DNA of 64,000 nt from Tumebacillus algifaecis (GCF_002243515.1 NZ_CP022657.1:3311001-3375000); one strand, 5' to 3'; shown: positions 23,861-33,621, numbered from the stretch's first letter. A program made the numbers and translations. The notes: a model not told the origin generated them from the letters alone.

Positions 23861-23877
23861 ATCTTTTGTTGTAAAAA

Positions 23878-23952
23878 TGGAGCGGAAGACGGGATTCGAA
23901 CCCGCGACCCTCGCCTTGGCAAGGCGATGCTCTACCCCTGAGCCACTTCCGC
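23878..23952 (-). tRNA. tRNA-Gly (GCC)
   Basis: Same sequence as the gene at 18918-18992; loop TTGCCAA gives GCC. Confidence 0.94.
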
Positions 23953-23967
23953 ATATAGGATATATGC

Positions 23968-24147
23968 GTCCCGCGTGCGACAGGACGTCGCGTTCCTAGC
24001 GGGGCTACCTCTGTCCCGCGTGCGACAGGACGTCGCGTTCCTAGCGGGGCTACCTCTGTCCCGCGTGCGACAGGACGTCGCGTTCCTAGCGGGGCTACCT
24101 CTGTCCCACGTTGCGACAGGACGTCGCGTTCTTAGCGGGGCTACCTC
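23968..24147 (-). repeat. Tandem array of four 45-bp repeats inside tRNA operon 2
   Basis: Units begin at 23968, 24013, 24058 and 24103. Three are identical; the fourth has one inserted base and a few changes. Read as RNA from the - strand, each unit folds as an inner hairpin GCGAC-GUCCU-GUCGC within an outer stem CCCGC/GCGGG. In the fourth unit the outer stem is CCCGC/GUGGG, so pairing is kept by a G-U pair. The array separates tRNA-Lys from tRNA-Gly. The 45-base period is a multiple of three, but no ribosome site suggests translation. Confidence 0.9.
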
Positions 24148-24155
24148 AAAACAAG

Positions 24156-24231
24156 TGGTGAGCCATGAAGGACTCGAACCTTCGACCCACTGATTAAAAG
24201 TCAGTTGCTCTACCAACTGAGCTAATGGCTC
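24156..24231 (-). tRNA. tRNA-Lys (UUU)
   Basis: 76 bases, near-identical to 19035-19110, loop CTTTTAA giving UUU. First gene of tRNA operon 2. Confidence 0.94.
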
Positions 24232-24324
24232 ACATCGAGGATGTTGCCACATCTACCACCGCGACCGACTTGCTCGCAATGAGATGGGCTACATTCGCGA
24301 CGATCTCTCGTGGCGACAAGAGAT

Positions 24325-24353
24325 AATATATCACGTGTATTGCTAGAGTGCAA
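24325..24353 (-). promoter_or_regulatory. Sigma-A promoter of tRNA operon 2
   Basis: On the - strand TTGCAC (24353-24348), 17-base spacer, TATATT (24330-24325). Confidence 0.78.
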
Positions 24354-24370
24354 GAGGTATTCTACGTTTT

Positions 24371-25189
24371 TTAAGATGAGATTTTTCTCCATTTTTCAAG
24401 GAGCTGTCGTGTCACCGGGCCGATCGTTCCGTCTCCGAACGGTCTGCCTTCTAGTGAAGTGGCGGGGAGAATCCCGATGACCGATGACGTGGTGAACGCT
24501 TCGGAAGCATGGGCAATGTCCGAAGGCGTAAAGCGCTTTTCCAAAACGGGCAGTTGCCCCAACACCCATTCGCGGATGATCCCCGGCAGAATGCCTGTGT
24601 CGAGGGATGGGGTCCAGATTTCACCGTCCACGACGAAAAAGAGGTTGCTGACCGCCCCTTCTGCGACGTACCCTTCTGCGGTCAGTTGCATGCCTTCTGC
24701 TGCCCCTCTCATTTCGAGCTCCCGATAGGCGAGCAGGCTGTTGAGGTAGTTGAGCGTTTTGGCGCGCACTGGCGTTTCTGGGGTGCTGCGCACCGTCTCG
24801 AAAACGATCAAGTTGCGCTCAGCGATTGGCGGCAGGACGAGTTCCTTGACGTAGATGATCAGCGTCGGCTCGATGCAGGTAGCTCCGCTTGGTCCAAGAG
24901 CGCCTTCTCCGCGCGAAATGGTCAGCCGGACATACGCATCTTCAAGTGCGTTCGCTCGCACCGTCTCAATGACCGCGCGTTCCAACTCTTCGTCGCTCCA
25001 CCGAATCGGAATGCCCAACCACTCCGCAGATGTGCGCAGGCGGCGGACATGCTCCGGCCAGAACATCGGAGACCCGCCGACGGTGCGCATCGTTTCAAAA
25101 AGCCCCGCGCCGTACAAAAAACCGTGGTCAAAAACGGACAGAGTCGCCTCCCCTGCTGGGAGAATGCGACCATTTAGGTAGACGTGCAT
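24371..25189 (-). CDS. pabC: Aminodeoxychorismate lyase
   Basis: 272 aa, fold-type IV PLP enzyme. [20 protein letters not shown] and [16 protein letters not shown] at the N-terminus, R-L-T-I-S-R near 95, the PLP lysine in [14 protein letters not shown] (about residue 145), [15 protein letters not shown], and [17 protein letters not shown] at the end are all family features. It releases pyruvate from aminodeoxychorismate to give p-aminobenzoate for folate. ATG 25189 overlaps the end of pabA by 16 bases. A branched-chain or D-amino acid transaminase is possible from sequence, but the pabB-pabA context settles it. Confidence 0.92.
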   Translation of the reverse strand: MHVYLNGRILPAGEATLSVFDHGFLYGAGLFETMRTVGGSPMFWPEHVRRLRTSAEWLGIPIRWSDEELERAVIETVRANALEDAYVRLTISRGEGALGPSGATCIEPTLIIYVKELVLPPIAERNLIVFETVRSTPETPVRAKTLNYLNSLLAYRELEMRGAAEGMQLTAEGYVAEGAVSNLFFVVDGEIWTPSLDTGILPGIIREWVLGQLPVLEKRFTPSDIAHASEAFTTSSVIGILPATSLEGRPFGDGTIGPVTRQLLEKWRKISS

Positions 25190-25761
25190 CGGAGCCCCTG
25201 CCTTTCCAGAAAGTTGCGAAGCATCTCCTTGCCATGCTCTGTCAAAATCGCTTCGGGGTGGAACTGCACACCTTCGACGGCCAGCTCTTTGTGGCGGATC
25301 GCCATGATCTCGCCCGCTTCTGTCCATGCCGAGATTTCAAAGCAGTCGGGCAGCGACTCGCGCTCGACGAGCAGCGAGTGGTAGCGACAAACGGTCAATG
25401 GCGAAGGAAGATCTGCGAAGATCGTGCGACCATCATGCTCGATCCGCGACGTTTTGCCATGCATGAGGCGCTCCGCACGGACGACCTTACCGCCAAACGC
25501 CTGTGCGATCGACTGATGACCGAGGCAGACGCCGAGCAAAGGAATTTTGCCTGCGAACGTGCGGATCACTTCGAGTGATACGCCCGCTTCGTTCGGCGAG
25601 CAAGGTCCAGGCGAGATGACGATCACACGCGGGTTCAGGTCAGCGATCTCCTGCACGGTGATGCTATCATTGCGACGGATCACCAGTTCGTGCCCCATCT
25701 CCCCGAGGTATTGCACGAGGTTGTACACGAAAGAATCATAGTTGTCGATCATCAAAATCAT
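25174..25761 (-). CDS. pabA: Aminodeoxychorismate/anthranilate synthase glutaminase subunit
   Basis: 195 aa, class I glutamine amidotransferase. [20 protein letters not shown] at the start, [11 protein letters not shown] oxyanion region, [16 protein letters not shown] with the nucleophilic Cys (about residue 79), and the His-Glu pair in [16 protein letters not shown]. It feeds ammonia from glutamine to PabB and, as in Bacillus, may also serve TrpE. ATG 25761 overlaps the pabB stop in ATGA. Confidence 0.93.
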   Translation of the reverse strand: MILMIDNYDSFVYNLVQYLGEMGHELVIRRNDSITVQEIADLNPRVIVISPGPCSPNEAGVSLEVIRTFAGKIPLLGVCLGHQSIAQAFGGKVVRAERLMHGKTSRIEHDGRTIFADLPSPLTVCRYHSLLVERESLPDCFEISAWTEAGEIMAIRHKELAVEGVQFHPEAILTEHGKEMLRNFLERQGLRCTST

Positions 25762-27224
25762 GCTGGCTCTCCCCCTTCCTGCGCCGCCTGCTCCGCTTTT
25801 TCGATCGCGACCCACAGCGCTTTCGCTTTGCGCATCGATTCCTTGTATTCCCGCTCCGGCACGGAATCGATCACGATGCCCGCCCCTGCTTGGACGTAGC
25901 CGATCCCATTTTGTACCTGCAAGGTGCGGATGACGATGTTCAGTTCCATATCGCCGTCAAAATCGATCCAGCCGATCGAACCGGTATACAGACCACGGCG
26001 GGTCGGCTCCAACTCTTCGATGATCTCCATCGTGCGGATCTTCGGCGCTCCCGTGATCGTACCACCGGGGAAGGTAGCGCGGATCACATCGAAGGCATCT
26101 TGCCCTGCCCCCAACTGTCCGCGGACATTGGAAACGAGGTGAAAGACGTGCGAGTATTCTTCGACCACCATCAGTTCATTGACTTCGACAGAGCCATAGC
26201 GACAGACGCGCCCGAGATCGTTGCGCTCCAAATCGACGAGCATGATATGTTCCGCATTTTCTTTTTCGTTGCTACGTAACTCTTCCACCGCCTGTCGATC
26301 CAGTTCGGAGTCGCCTGTGCGTGGACGCGTTCCAGCGATTGGGCGCGTGTTGCATTCACCTTGCAAAACGTTGACCAAAAGCTCGGGCGAACAGGAGACG
26401 ATCTGCAGTTCCGGAAAGTGCAGGTAGCTCGAGAAGGGAGACGGATTGATTTCGCGCAAATGCTTGTAGATTTCATAGGGCGCGGCCCCCAAGGTGCGAC
26501 CTTGTCGGACGGAGAGGTTGACTTGGAACACATCGCCTTGGCCGATATACTCCTGGATGCGGACGACTGCCGCCTCGAAGGCCGCTTTGGAAAACGAAAA
26601 CTGCCAGTCTGCTTGGGCCATGCGGGCCGGAAATGCTGGCACCTGCGAACTCCCGTGAAACAGTTGTTGTTCCATCACGTCCAAATCCGCGTCTGCCTGC
26701 ACCAGCCCGTCTTCTTCCTGCAAATCGGCGTGGGCGATCAGATGCAGCAACCCGTTTCGATGGTCGATCACGCAGAGCTTGTCCACGAAGACAAAATAGA
26801 GGTCGGGCGTCCCGAGGTCGTCGGTGCTCAACTGCGGAAGGCGCTCGATGGAACGCGCCGTGTCATAGGAAAGAAACCCGACAGCGCCGCCGCGAAATTT
26901 GGGCAATCCCTCAATATAAGGTGCGCGAAACTGTGCCATTTTTTCACGCAGAATTTCCAAGGGGTCACCGAACAGCTCTTCCTGCCGCTCGCCGTGGATA
27001 AAGTGCGCTTGACCGTTTTTGGCGGTCAGCGTGGCGAAGGGTGCTCCGCCGACAAAAGAGTAGTCGCCCATCTTCCCCGATTCCAGCAAAAAATGGTGCG
27101 GGCCTTGCCAGCCTACTCGCTCATAGATTTCGGAAGTGTCGAGCGTAACCCCGTTGTATGTACGGACGACAGGCATCAGACGATACCCCTGATTCCTGTA
27201 GCTTTGCATCATTTGTTTGTTCAA
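25758..27224 (-). CDS. pabB: Aminodeoxychorismate synthase component I
   Basis: 488 aa from TTG 27224 with AGGGGGA eight bases upstream. The chorismate-binding domain fills residues 225-480: [74 protein letters not shown] and [14 protein letters not shown]. It aminates chorismate to 4-amino-4-deoxychorismate with ammonia from PabA. TrpE is related, but absence of trp genes and the following pabA and pabC favour folate synthesis. It heads a three-gene coupled operon with its own sigma-A promoter. Confidence 0.92.
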   Translation of the reverse strand: MNKQMMQSYRNQGYRLMPVVRTYNGVTLDTSEIYERVGWQGPHHFLLESGKMGDYSFVGGAPFATLTAKNGQAHFIHGERQEELFGDPLEILREKMAQFRAPYIEGLPKFRGGAVGFLSYDTARSIERLPQLSTDDLGTPDLYFVFVDKLCVIDHRNGLLHLIAHADLQEEDGLVQADADLDVMEQQLFHGSSQVPAFPARMAQADWQFSFSKAAFEAAVVRIQEYIGQGDVFQVNLSVRQGRTLGAAPYEIYKHLREINPSPFSSYLHFPELQIVSCSPELLVNVLQGECNTRPIAGTRPRTGDSELDRQAVEELRSNEKENAEHIMLVDLERNDLGRVCRYGSVEVNELMVVEEYSHVFHLVSNVRGQLGAGQDAFDVIRATFPGGTITGAPKIRTMEIIEELEPTRRGLYTGSIGWIDFDGDMELNIVIRTLQVQNGIGYVQAGAGIVIDSVPEREYKESMRKAKALWVAIEKAEQAAQEGGEPA

Positions 27225-27268
27225 GCGCTTGTTCCCCCTGATCAGGTGCAACTGGTCTATCTACGCGA

Positions 27269-27297
27269 ATTGTAGTATATGTTTCCCGCTGTTGCAA
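27269..27297 (-). promoter_or_regulatory. Sigma-A promoter of pabBAC
   Basis: On the - strand TTGCAA (27297-27292), 17-base spacer, TACAAT (27274-27269). Confidence 0.7.
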
Positions 27298-27342
27298 CGC
27301 ACATGGTAAGATATAAGTTCGGAAACTATATTCGGCAGGGAG

Positions 27343-28734
27343 ATGATGTCCTTGGCAGAAGAGCGGACTTATTATCCAGAGGCATTTTTGACCCGCATGC
27401 AGGAGCTGTTAGGTGCGGAGTACGCCCCTTTTCACGATGCGCTCACCCAGCCTGCGGTACAGGGACTGCGGGTGAACACGCTGAAGACAAACCCGGAGCG
27501 CTTTTTGGAAATCGCCCCGTTTCATTTGACGGCAGTGCCTTGGGTGGCTGACGGGTTTTATTATGAAGCGCCCGACCGGCCAGGGAAGCATCCGTATCAT
27601 GCGGCCGGTGTTTACTACATACAGGAGCCGTCGGCGATGTCCGCCGCGGAGGTACTACAGCCGAAGCGAGGTGACCGCGTGCTCGATCTGTGCGCGGCAC
27701 CGGGCGGAAAATCGACCCATCTGGCTGCGTTGCTGCAAGGGACGGGACTGCTCGTCGCTAACGAGCCCCACCCGCAGCGGGCGAAGATTTTGTCAGAGAA
27801 CATCGAGCGTTGTGGCGTGACCAATGCTCTTGTGACCAACGAGATGCCCGATCGGTTGGCCGAACGCTTTCCCGCCTTTTTTGATAAAATTCTGGTCGAT
27901 GCGCCGTGTTCAGGAGAAGGGATGTTCCGCAAAGACCCCGATGCGTGCGAGGAGTGGAGTCCAGGGCATGTGACAGCTTGCGCGGTTCGCCAGCTCGATA
28001 TTTTAGATGTCGCCTCCCAGATGCTTCGGGCGGGCGGAACGCTGGTGTATTCGACCTGTACGTTTGCGCCTGCTGAAAATGAAGGATTGATCGAGTCGTT
28101 TTTGCAAAAGTATCCGGTTTTTGAACTTGTGGAGATTCATACGTTCGACCACTTTTCGCCAGGGCAGCCACAATGGGCAGCAGGCGGACGGCCAGAATTG
28201 GCAAAAACAGCACGGCTGTGGCCGCACCGACTACGCGGCGAAGGTCATTTTGTCGCACATCTGCGCAAAACGGACGGTGAACCTGCTCGGCGACAGAAAG
28301 AGTCGAAGCCGATCAAGCTTCCAGCCGAAGCACTGAAAAGTTATCAACAGTTTGCGGAACAAGCTCTGCGCAACATGCCGAGCGGCGAGTTTCTTCTGTT
28401 TGGGGACAACCTGTATCTGGTGCCGAGTGGGCTGCCCGATCTGAAAGGACTGAAAGTGGTCCGGCCCGGTTGGCATCTGGGGACCTTGAAGAAGAACCGT
28501 TTCGAACCCAGTCATGCGCTGGCTCTCGGACTCCGTGTGGACCACATCCAGCACACCGTACCGCTGACCGCCGCTCATCCAGATGTCGTGCACTACCTGC
28601 GCGGTGAGACATTAAACGCCGAGAGTGCCAAAGGATGGGTCGTCGTGACGGTAGACGGCTTTCCTCTCGGTTGGGGGAAACAAGCGAGCGGCATGATCAA
28701 AAACCACTATCCGAAAGGTCTGCGTTGGCCCTGA
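27343..28734 (+). CDS. rRNA (cytosine-C5)-methyltransferase, RsmF-like
   Basis: 463 aa, NOL1/NOP2/Sun family. The SAM-binding domain (residues 30-300) shows VLDLCAAPGGKSTHLAALLQ (motif I), ILVDAPCSGEGMFRKDP (motif IV, assisting Cys) and LVYSTCTFAPAENEG (motif VI, catalytic Cys). The C-terminal part (about 320-463) matches the RNA-binding extension of RsmF/YebU-type enzymes (GWVVVTVDGFPLGWGKQASG). It makes 5-methylcytosine in 16S rRNA. AGGGAG abuts ATG 27343; TTG 27352 has better spacing and may be the real start. Confidence 0.9.
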   Translation: MMSLAEERTYYPEAFLTRMQELLGAEYAPFHDALTQPAVQGLRVNTLKTNPERFLEIAPFHLTAVPWVADGFYYEAPDRPGKHPYHAAGVYYIQEPSAMSAAEVLQPKRGDRVLDLCAAPGGKSTHLAALLQGTGLLVANEPHPQRAKILSENIERCGVTNALVTNEMPDRLAERFPAFFDKILVDAPCSGEGMFRKDPDACEEWSPGHVTACAVRQLDILDVASQMLRAGGTLVYSTCTFAPAENEGLIESFLQKYPVFELVEIHTFDHFSPGQPQWAAGGRPELAKTARLWPHRLRGEGHFVAHLRKTDGEPARRQKESKPIKLPAEALKSYQQFAEQALRNMPSGEFLLFGDNLYLVPSGLPDLKGLKVVRPGWHLGTLKKNRFEPSHALALGLRVDHIQHTVPLTAAHPDVVHYLRGETLNAESAKGWVVVTVDGFPLGWGKQASGMIKNHYPKGLRWP

Positions 28735-28740
28735 TCGGAG

Positions 28741-28779
28741 AAAGGCCGTCTTCCCGGCGATGGGAAGACGGCCTTTTTA
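28741..28779. terminator. Bidirectional terminator
   Basis: GGCCGTCTTCCC and GGGAAGACGGCC form a 12-bp stem followed by five T on the + strand; A run on the other side lets it also stop the convergent gene. Confidence 0.88.
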
Positions 28780-28797
28780 TCTTCATCTTGGGCGGAA

Positions 28798-29301
28798 CTA
28801 CAACAGCACTTTAAACTCGCCGCCCGCGAGCTCTGACGGCAATGACTCGATGCGCACCAAATCGGAATATTTGCGAGCCATGCCGCGCAAGATTCCCAAA
28901 TTAAAGTGGACGGGATACAGATTGAAGCATCTGATCTGGAACTGCTTGGTGGTGAGTTGAACACATTCATAGACGACTTTGTCGGTGACTCCCCGATGAT
29001 TCAGGAGGTAGATTTCGTTTAACGAGCGCAGTGCCTGTTCAAATGTTTCCACGCCCTCTATATGGTTCGTCCGCAAGGCGACCGATTTGCCGATTTCACA
29101 AATGATCTCTTTGCCGATCGTCCGCTTCAGCTCGGCCAGCGTCTCCAGCACAGCTAAGAGTGGGAACCAGCCGTGTTCATCCATCTCGACAATCCCCTTC
29201 TCGCGCAAGATCATGCGGGCGCGGTTCTCAAAGATCCCGCTTCCGGCGACAATGCTTTGCACGATCAATCCGTTTGCTTCTGCGTTCCCGATGATGTGCA
29301 T
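28798..29301 (-). CDS. Conserved protein, V4R/heme-NO-like fold suspected
   Basis: 167 aa from ATG 29301 with GAAGGGGG upstream. The C-terminal third reads IRCFNLYPVHFNLGILRGMA, a pattern I associate with a small family having a Cys-x-N/x-Y-P core and ILxGxA helix, in the V4R/HNOB ligand-binding fold. The N-terminal half holds SIVAGSGIFENRARMILREK and GKEIICEIGKSVALRT. No catalytic residues can be assigned. It converges on the rRNA methyltransferase gene and lies after the U32 gene's terminator, so it is its own unit. Confidence 0.6.
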   Translation of the reverse strand: MHIIGNAEANGLIVQSIVAGSGIFENRARMILREKGIVEMDEHGWFPLLAVLETLAELKRTIGKEIICEIGKSVALRTNHIEGVETFEQALRSLNEIYLLNHRGVTDKVVYECVQLTTKQFQIRCFNLYPVHFNLGILRGMARKYSDLVRIESLPSELAGGEFKVLL

Positions 29302-29412
29302 CGGCTTACCCCCCTTCACAAATAAGAAAGATGATAGAGCCAATACAAACATTTTAACACGATAAAGCGCACAGTCAATCAGTTTACCTCGGATTAAATC
29401 AGGTGCCAATTT

Positions 29413-29442
29413 AAAAAAGAAGCTGATCCGCAGATCAGCTTC
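29413..29442 (-). terminator. Rho-independent terminator
   Basis: On the - strand GAAGCTGATC and GATCAGCTTC pair and are followed by six T. It ends the U32 gene. Confidence 0.85.
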
Positions 29443-29459
29443 TCCATCGAATGTTGCGA

Positions 29460-31967
29460 TTACCCTCTCGTCACACCCGTCTTGTTCAACTGCCCGCGGG
29501 TGACACCCAATTGGTTGGTGGCGTTTAATGTGCGCCAGACGTGCGTGCCTGTCACTTCGTTTTGCAGTGCTTGGCGGTAGAGTTTCAACACCTCTTGGAC
29601 ACGACCACCGTCCTCTTCGAGGAACTCAACACGGTAGGTGCACACACCGTATTGCAAGAATTCACTCAGGAATTCGGCCCCCGATTGATCCACCGCGTTG
29701 TAGACGGTGTTGCGGCATCCGGTGTCCACGCGAACCGGGTGTTCAAAATCGACGCGGTCGCGCAGCGATACGCGATGCTGTTCACAAACTTGTCCGCAGT
29801 TCGTATAGTCATTGCCTTCCGACAAGAACGTCGCATACACGCAATGCTCGGTGTGGAACATCGGCATGTGCTGGTGGATGACCACCTCGATCTTGCTGGC
29901 ATCCGATTGGGACAGCAGATCAACCATCTGCTCAGTGTTCAAGTCGTAGGACGCGGTGACCCTCTTGAGACCGCGCTCAAGGAACAGGTTGGCCGCTTTG
30001 TGGTTGGCGATGTTCAAGGAGAAGTCGCCGATCAGTTCGATGCCTTCCGGACGCTCTTGCTCAAAGAAGTACGCCGCTCCGGTGTTGCGAATCAGGATTC
30101 CGTCCGGCTTTGCTTTGATGATGTTCAGCAAAATGCCGCGTTCGCCCGGCATCAGGATGCGCGGAGTGGCAAGTGCGATCTTTTTACCTGCTTGACGCGC
30201 CAACTCGACCGCTTTCGGATAGTCGCGGACAAATTCGAAATCGGCGTAGATGTAATCGACATCCGTCTTTCCTGCCGCTTCAATCTGCTCCAACGAACGG
30301 CACAGCGCGATCAGGTTCGCCGTACTGCCATCAGCCGGCTCGGCTGCCAGCGTATCCTCGTAGACATCGACATCGCGCTTTTGATACTGGCGCGGTGCGA
30401 TGCGCAAAGCCAGCAACTGCTCGCTTGCTTCGCGGCGCATCCGATTTAGCTCAGACATCGGTACGATGATCTCGCCTTCGAGATCCAGTGTGAGCTCACC
30501 CAGATGGTAGACAGTACCGCCTAGTCGTCCGAGTTGGTCGCGCAGCACTTCGTCGCTCAGCGGTCGTTTCAGCGCCGCTTCAGCCGCTTTGTCCGATTTG
30601 ATCGTCACCGTTTGCTCGGTCTTGACATCGGTCCAGATCGTCACCAGCGGCTGGCCGATCGTGCCATGTACGGAGACGTTGACTGGGAAGGTACGATAGG
30701 GCTTTTCCGTATCGAACGTCTTGCGCAGTCTGCGATCCAGTTCCGGGTCGGATGTACGCCATACTTTGTCGCCGACGTTGATGCGACCGAGGTTGACGTC
30801 GTTGCGGCCCATGACGATTTCGTACATGCCCGCTTCGACCTTACCTTCAATCTTCTGCCCTTTGATGCGTAGATCGTAGACGCGGCCTCCCTCTTCGTCT
30901 TGCGTCGGATCTCCTGCGTCGAACACGATGCCATCGCCGCGCTTGAGCGGTGCTTGCAGATCGATCAGGATCGCGTCGCGAAACACTTTTTTCACATGGC
31001 CGAGAAAGACACCGCGCTTTTTCGGGAAGGTGCCGTCAACCAGCTCCTGATGGTTAGTGCCCGACAAAAAACCGTGTGTAAAGCCACGCGAGAAGCTTTG
31101 CTCCAGTTCGGCGATGTCGATCACGTTCGGGTCATACGCTTCGCCAGCAAAATATGCATCGATCGCACGGCTGTATTTGGAGACGACGTTGGCCACATAC
31201 TCGGCCGATTTGAGTCGGCCTTCAATTTTGAAGGAGGTCACACCCGCTTCGATCAGCTCCGGCACCAGTTCGAGTGCGGCCAGGTCTTTCGGGGAAAGGA
31301 CGTAGGCGATGTTGCCCATGTCTTTCAACTCGTTGTCTACGATCATGTCATACGGCAGACGGCAAGCCTGGGCACATTCGCCGCGGTTGGCTGAGCGACC
31401 GCCCCACATTTCGGAAGTTAGGCATTGGCCGGAATAGGAGACGCACAACGCGCCGTGGACGAACACTTCCAGTTCGCTTTTCGTATCGGCTGCAATTTTT
31501 TGAATGTGTTTGAGTGAGTTTTCACGACCGAGGACGACCCGCTCCATGTCATACGGTTTGGTAAACTCCACCGCTTCCGAGGAGGTGATCGTCATCTGCG
31601 TCGATCCGTGGATCGGAAAATCGGGGGAGATCTCACGGATCATGCGGACCAATCCGAGGTCTTGGACGATCACCGCGTCCACTCCAGCATCGATGCAGGC
31701 GTCGATTAGCTCTTTGGCATCTTCCAACTCGTTTTCAAACACGAGAATGTTGAAGGTCAAAAAGCCTTTGACTCCGTACATATGAAGGAACTCCATAATA
31801 TCCGGCAGTTCGGCCATCAAGAAGTTGTGGGCCCGAGCTCGGGCATTAAATTTTTCGACACCAAAATAGACGGCGTTCGCTCCGTTAGCAACGGCTGCGC
31901 GCATCGCCTCCCAGTTTCCCGCAGGCGCGAGCAGTTCGATATCTTCACGTCTCAGGTCTGTTCTCAT
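29460..31967 (-). CDS. U32-family peptidase-like protein, RlhA-related
   Basis: 835 aa. The N-terminal U32 domain is plain: ELLAPAGNWEAMRAAVANGA, VYFGVEKFNARARAHNF, and the cysteine cluster region HGALCVSYSGQCLTSEMWGG then NRGECAQACRLPYD (about 170-205), thought to hold an iron-sulfur centre. A DUF3656-like middle (about 370-500) and a second half (about 560-820) with CVYATFLSEGNDYTNCGQVC follow. E. coli RlhA of this family hydroxylates C2501 of 23S rRNA; other members act in tRNA hydroxylation, and true protease activity is doubtful. The extreme C-terminus repeats G-V-T-R-G twice. Confidence 0.85.
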   Translation of the reverse strand: MRTDLRREDIELLAPAGNWEAMRAAVANGANAVYFGVEKFNARARAHNFLMAELPDIMEFLHMYGVKGFLTFNILVFENELEDAKELIDACIDAGVDAVIVQDLGLVRMIREISPDFPIHGSTQMTITSSEAVEFTKPYDMERVVLGRENSLKHIQKIAADTKSELEVFVHGALCVSYSGQCLTSEMWGGRSANRGECAQACRLPYDMIVDNELKDMGNIAYVLSPKDLAALELVPELIEAGVTSFKIEGRLKSAEYVANVVSKYSRAIDAYFAGEAYDPNVIDIAELEQSFSRGFTHGFLSGTNHQELVDGTFPKKRGVFLGHVKKVFRDAILIDLQAPLKRGDGIVFDAGDPTQDEEGGRVYDLRIKGQKIEGKVEAGMYEIVMGRNDVNLGRINVGDKVWRTSDPELDRRLRKTFDTEKPYRTFPVNVSVHGTIGQPLVTIWTDVKTEQTVTIKSDKAAEAALKRPLSDEVLRDQLGRLGGTVYHLGELTLDLEGEIIVPMSELNRMRREASEQLLALRIAPRQYQKRDVDVYEDTLAAEPADGSTANLIALCRSLEQIEAAGKTDVDYIYADFEFVRDYPKAVELARQAGKKIALATPRILMPGERGILLNIIKAKPDGILIRNTGAAYFFEQERPEGIELIGDFSLNIANHKAANLFLERGLKRVTASYDLNTEQMVDLLSQSDASKIEVVIHQHMPMFHTEHCVYATFLSEGNDYTNCGQVCEQHRVSLRDRVDFEHPVRVDTGCRNTVYNAVDQSGAEFLSEFLQYGVCTYRVEFLEEDGGRVQEVLKLYRQALQNEVTGTHVWRTLNATNQLGVTRGQLNKTGVTRG

Positions 31968-32064
31968 CTATGGTCACCATCCGTTTCACCTAATTCAGTC
32001 TAACTTGTTTATTGTACATGTTTTCCCGAAATGACGAAAGAATTGCTGGGAAAAAGAATACCTA

Positions 32065-32094
32065 TTGTCATTTCGTAGCATCCTACCTTATAAT
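32065..32094 (+). promoter_or_regulatory. Sigma-A promoter of serS
   Basis: TTGTCA (32065-32070), 18-base spacer, TATAAT (32089-32094). Transcription should begin near 32101, at the start of the T-box leader. Confidence 0.72.
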
Positions 32095-32100
32095 AGAGCC

Positions 32101-32297
32101 AATTAAAATCGAGAGCGGAATCATGCCGGTGAAGAGCATCCAACTCAGAGGCGTCTGTGACGAATAGACCGGGTACTGCCCGTTACAGCAGTGCTAAGAG
32201 GGTCAGATTTTCTTTTTCCAAAAGAGATCTGGTCAAATTGGGTGGCACCGCGAGAAAGCGCTCCTCGTCCCAAAAGGATGAGGGCGCTTTTTGTGTT
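32101..32297 (+). promoter_or_regulatory. T-box riboswitch controlling serS
   Basis: The leader contains the invariant T-box element TGGGTGGCACCGCG (32239-32252) directly before a terminator whose arms (AGCGCTCCTCGTCC and GGATGAGGGCGCT) end in a T run at 32288-32292. Uncharged tRNA-Ser pairs with the T-box, blocks the terminator and turns on serS. The specifier codon could not be placed with certainty by eye. Confidence 0.9.
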
Positions 32298-32332
32298 CAA
32301 TTAGATAAATTTTACTGAAGGAGTGAAGGATA

Positions 32333-33610
32333 ATGTTGGACATTCGTTACATCCGTGAGCATCCGGAAATCGTGCAACAGGTCGCGAAGCAAAAGGGGAT
32401 TGACGTATCGATCGACGATCTTTTGTCGCATGACGTGGAGCGCCGCCGCATCTTGCAGGAACTGGAGCAGTACCGCATGCAGCGCAACCAACTGTCGCAA
32501 ATGATGCCGCAGTTAGCCAAACAAGGCAAAAAAGAAGAGATGGAGCAGACCAAAGAGCAAGTGCGCCAGATCAATGCGAGCATCGCTGCGTTGGAAAGCT
32601 CGCTTCACGATGTGGAAGGCAAACTGCGTGACTTGATGCTGCGCGTGCCGAACATCATCTCGCCTGACACGCCGATCGGTGAGTCGGATGCTGACAACGT
32701 GGAAGTGCGCCGTGTCGGCGACGTTCCGGTATTCGATTTTGAGCCGCTCGATCATGTCGCGCTCGGCGAAAAATTTGACCTGTTTGACATCGCGCGCGGC
32801 GTAAAAGTGGCCGGGACGCGCAACTATTATTTGAAAGGCGTCGGCGCCTACCTGCATCGTGCAGTCCAGTCGCTGGCCATCGATCTGCTGACTGACCGCG
32901 GGTTTACGGTGATGGATGTCCCGGTGATGCTGCGTGAGGAAATGTTCACAAACACCGGCTTCTTCCCGCTCGGTCTGGATCAGACCTATGCGCTTGAAGA
33001 TCAAAAATATCTCGTCGGCACCTCGGAAGTTCCCCTCGTCTCCTATTACAGCAACGAAGTGGTTGACGTTGAGCAACCTGTGAAGTTCGCTGGCGTCTCG
33101 AACTGCTTCCGCAGCGAAGCGGGTTCGGCAGGTCGCGATGTGCGTGGCTTGTACCGCGTACACCAATTTGCGAAGGTGGAACAAGTTGTCATCTGCAAAA
33201 ATGATCCCGAAGTTTCGGAGCAAATTTTGCAGACGATCACGAAAAATGCGGAAGACCTGCTCCAACTGTTGGAGCTTCCCTACCGTGTGGTCAGCGTTTG
33301 CACCGGAGATATTGGCCAAGGCGTGTACAAGAAATATGACATTGAAACGTGGATGCCTAGCCGTGAGAGCTACGGGGAAACGCAATCGGCTTCCAACCTG
33401 CACGAGTTCCAAGCGCGCCGCTCGAACATCCGCTATCGTGATGAAAACGGGCAGTTGCAGTTCTGCCATACGCTGAATAACACAGCGGTGGCAACACCTC
33501 GTATCTTGATCCCGCTGCTTGAGAACCACCAGCGCAAAGATGGCTCGATCTACATTCCGAAAGCGCTGCGCAAGTACATGAATGGCGTGGAAGAGATCAA
33601 ACCGAACTAA
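32333..33610 (+). CDS. serS: Seryl-tRNA synthetase
   Basis: 425 aa, class II synthetase. Residues 1-105 are the antiparallel coiled-coil arm that reads the long arm of tRNA-Ser (MLDIRYIREHPEIVQQVAKQ and LEQYRMQRNQLSQMMPQLA). Motif 2 is FRSEAGSAGRDVRGLYRVHQ (about 260-280) and motif 3 is in the NNTAVATPRILIPLLE segment near 385. It charges tRNA-Ser in the cytosol. ATG 32333 follows GAAGGAG. Regulated by the T-box upstream; a strong terminator follows. Confidence 0.97.
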   Translation: MLDIRYIREHPEIVQQVAKQKGIDVSIDDLLSHDVERRRILQELEQYRMQRNQLSQMMPQLAKQGKKEEMEQTKEQVRQINASIAALESSLHDVEGKLRDLMLRVPNIISPDTPIGESDADNVEVRRVGDVPVFDFEPLDHVALGEKFDLFDIARGVKVAGTRNYYLKGVGAYLHRAVQSLAIDLLTDRGFTVMDVPVMLREEMFTNTGFFPLGLDQTYALEDQKYLVGTSEVPLVSYYSNEVVDVEQPVKFAGVSNCFRSEAGSAGRDVRGLYRVHQFAKVEQVVICKNDPEVSEQILQTITKNAEDLLQLLELPYRVVSVCTGDIGQGVYKKYDIETWMPSRESYGETQSASNLHEFQARRSNIRYRDENGQLQFCHTLNNTAVATPRILIPLLENHQRKDGSIYIPKALRKYMNGVEEIKPN

Positions 33611-33621
33611 ACAAGACGATC

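Noticed and set aside
23968-24147. CRISPR array
   Set aside because: Units are contiguous tandem repeats without unique spacers and no cas genes are near.
23975-24193. Open frame with a 15-residue periodic protein across the 45-bp repeats
   Set aside because: Periodicity follows from a repeat length divisible by three; there is no ribosome site and the frame runs into a tRNA gene.
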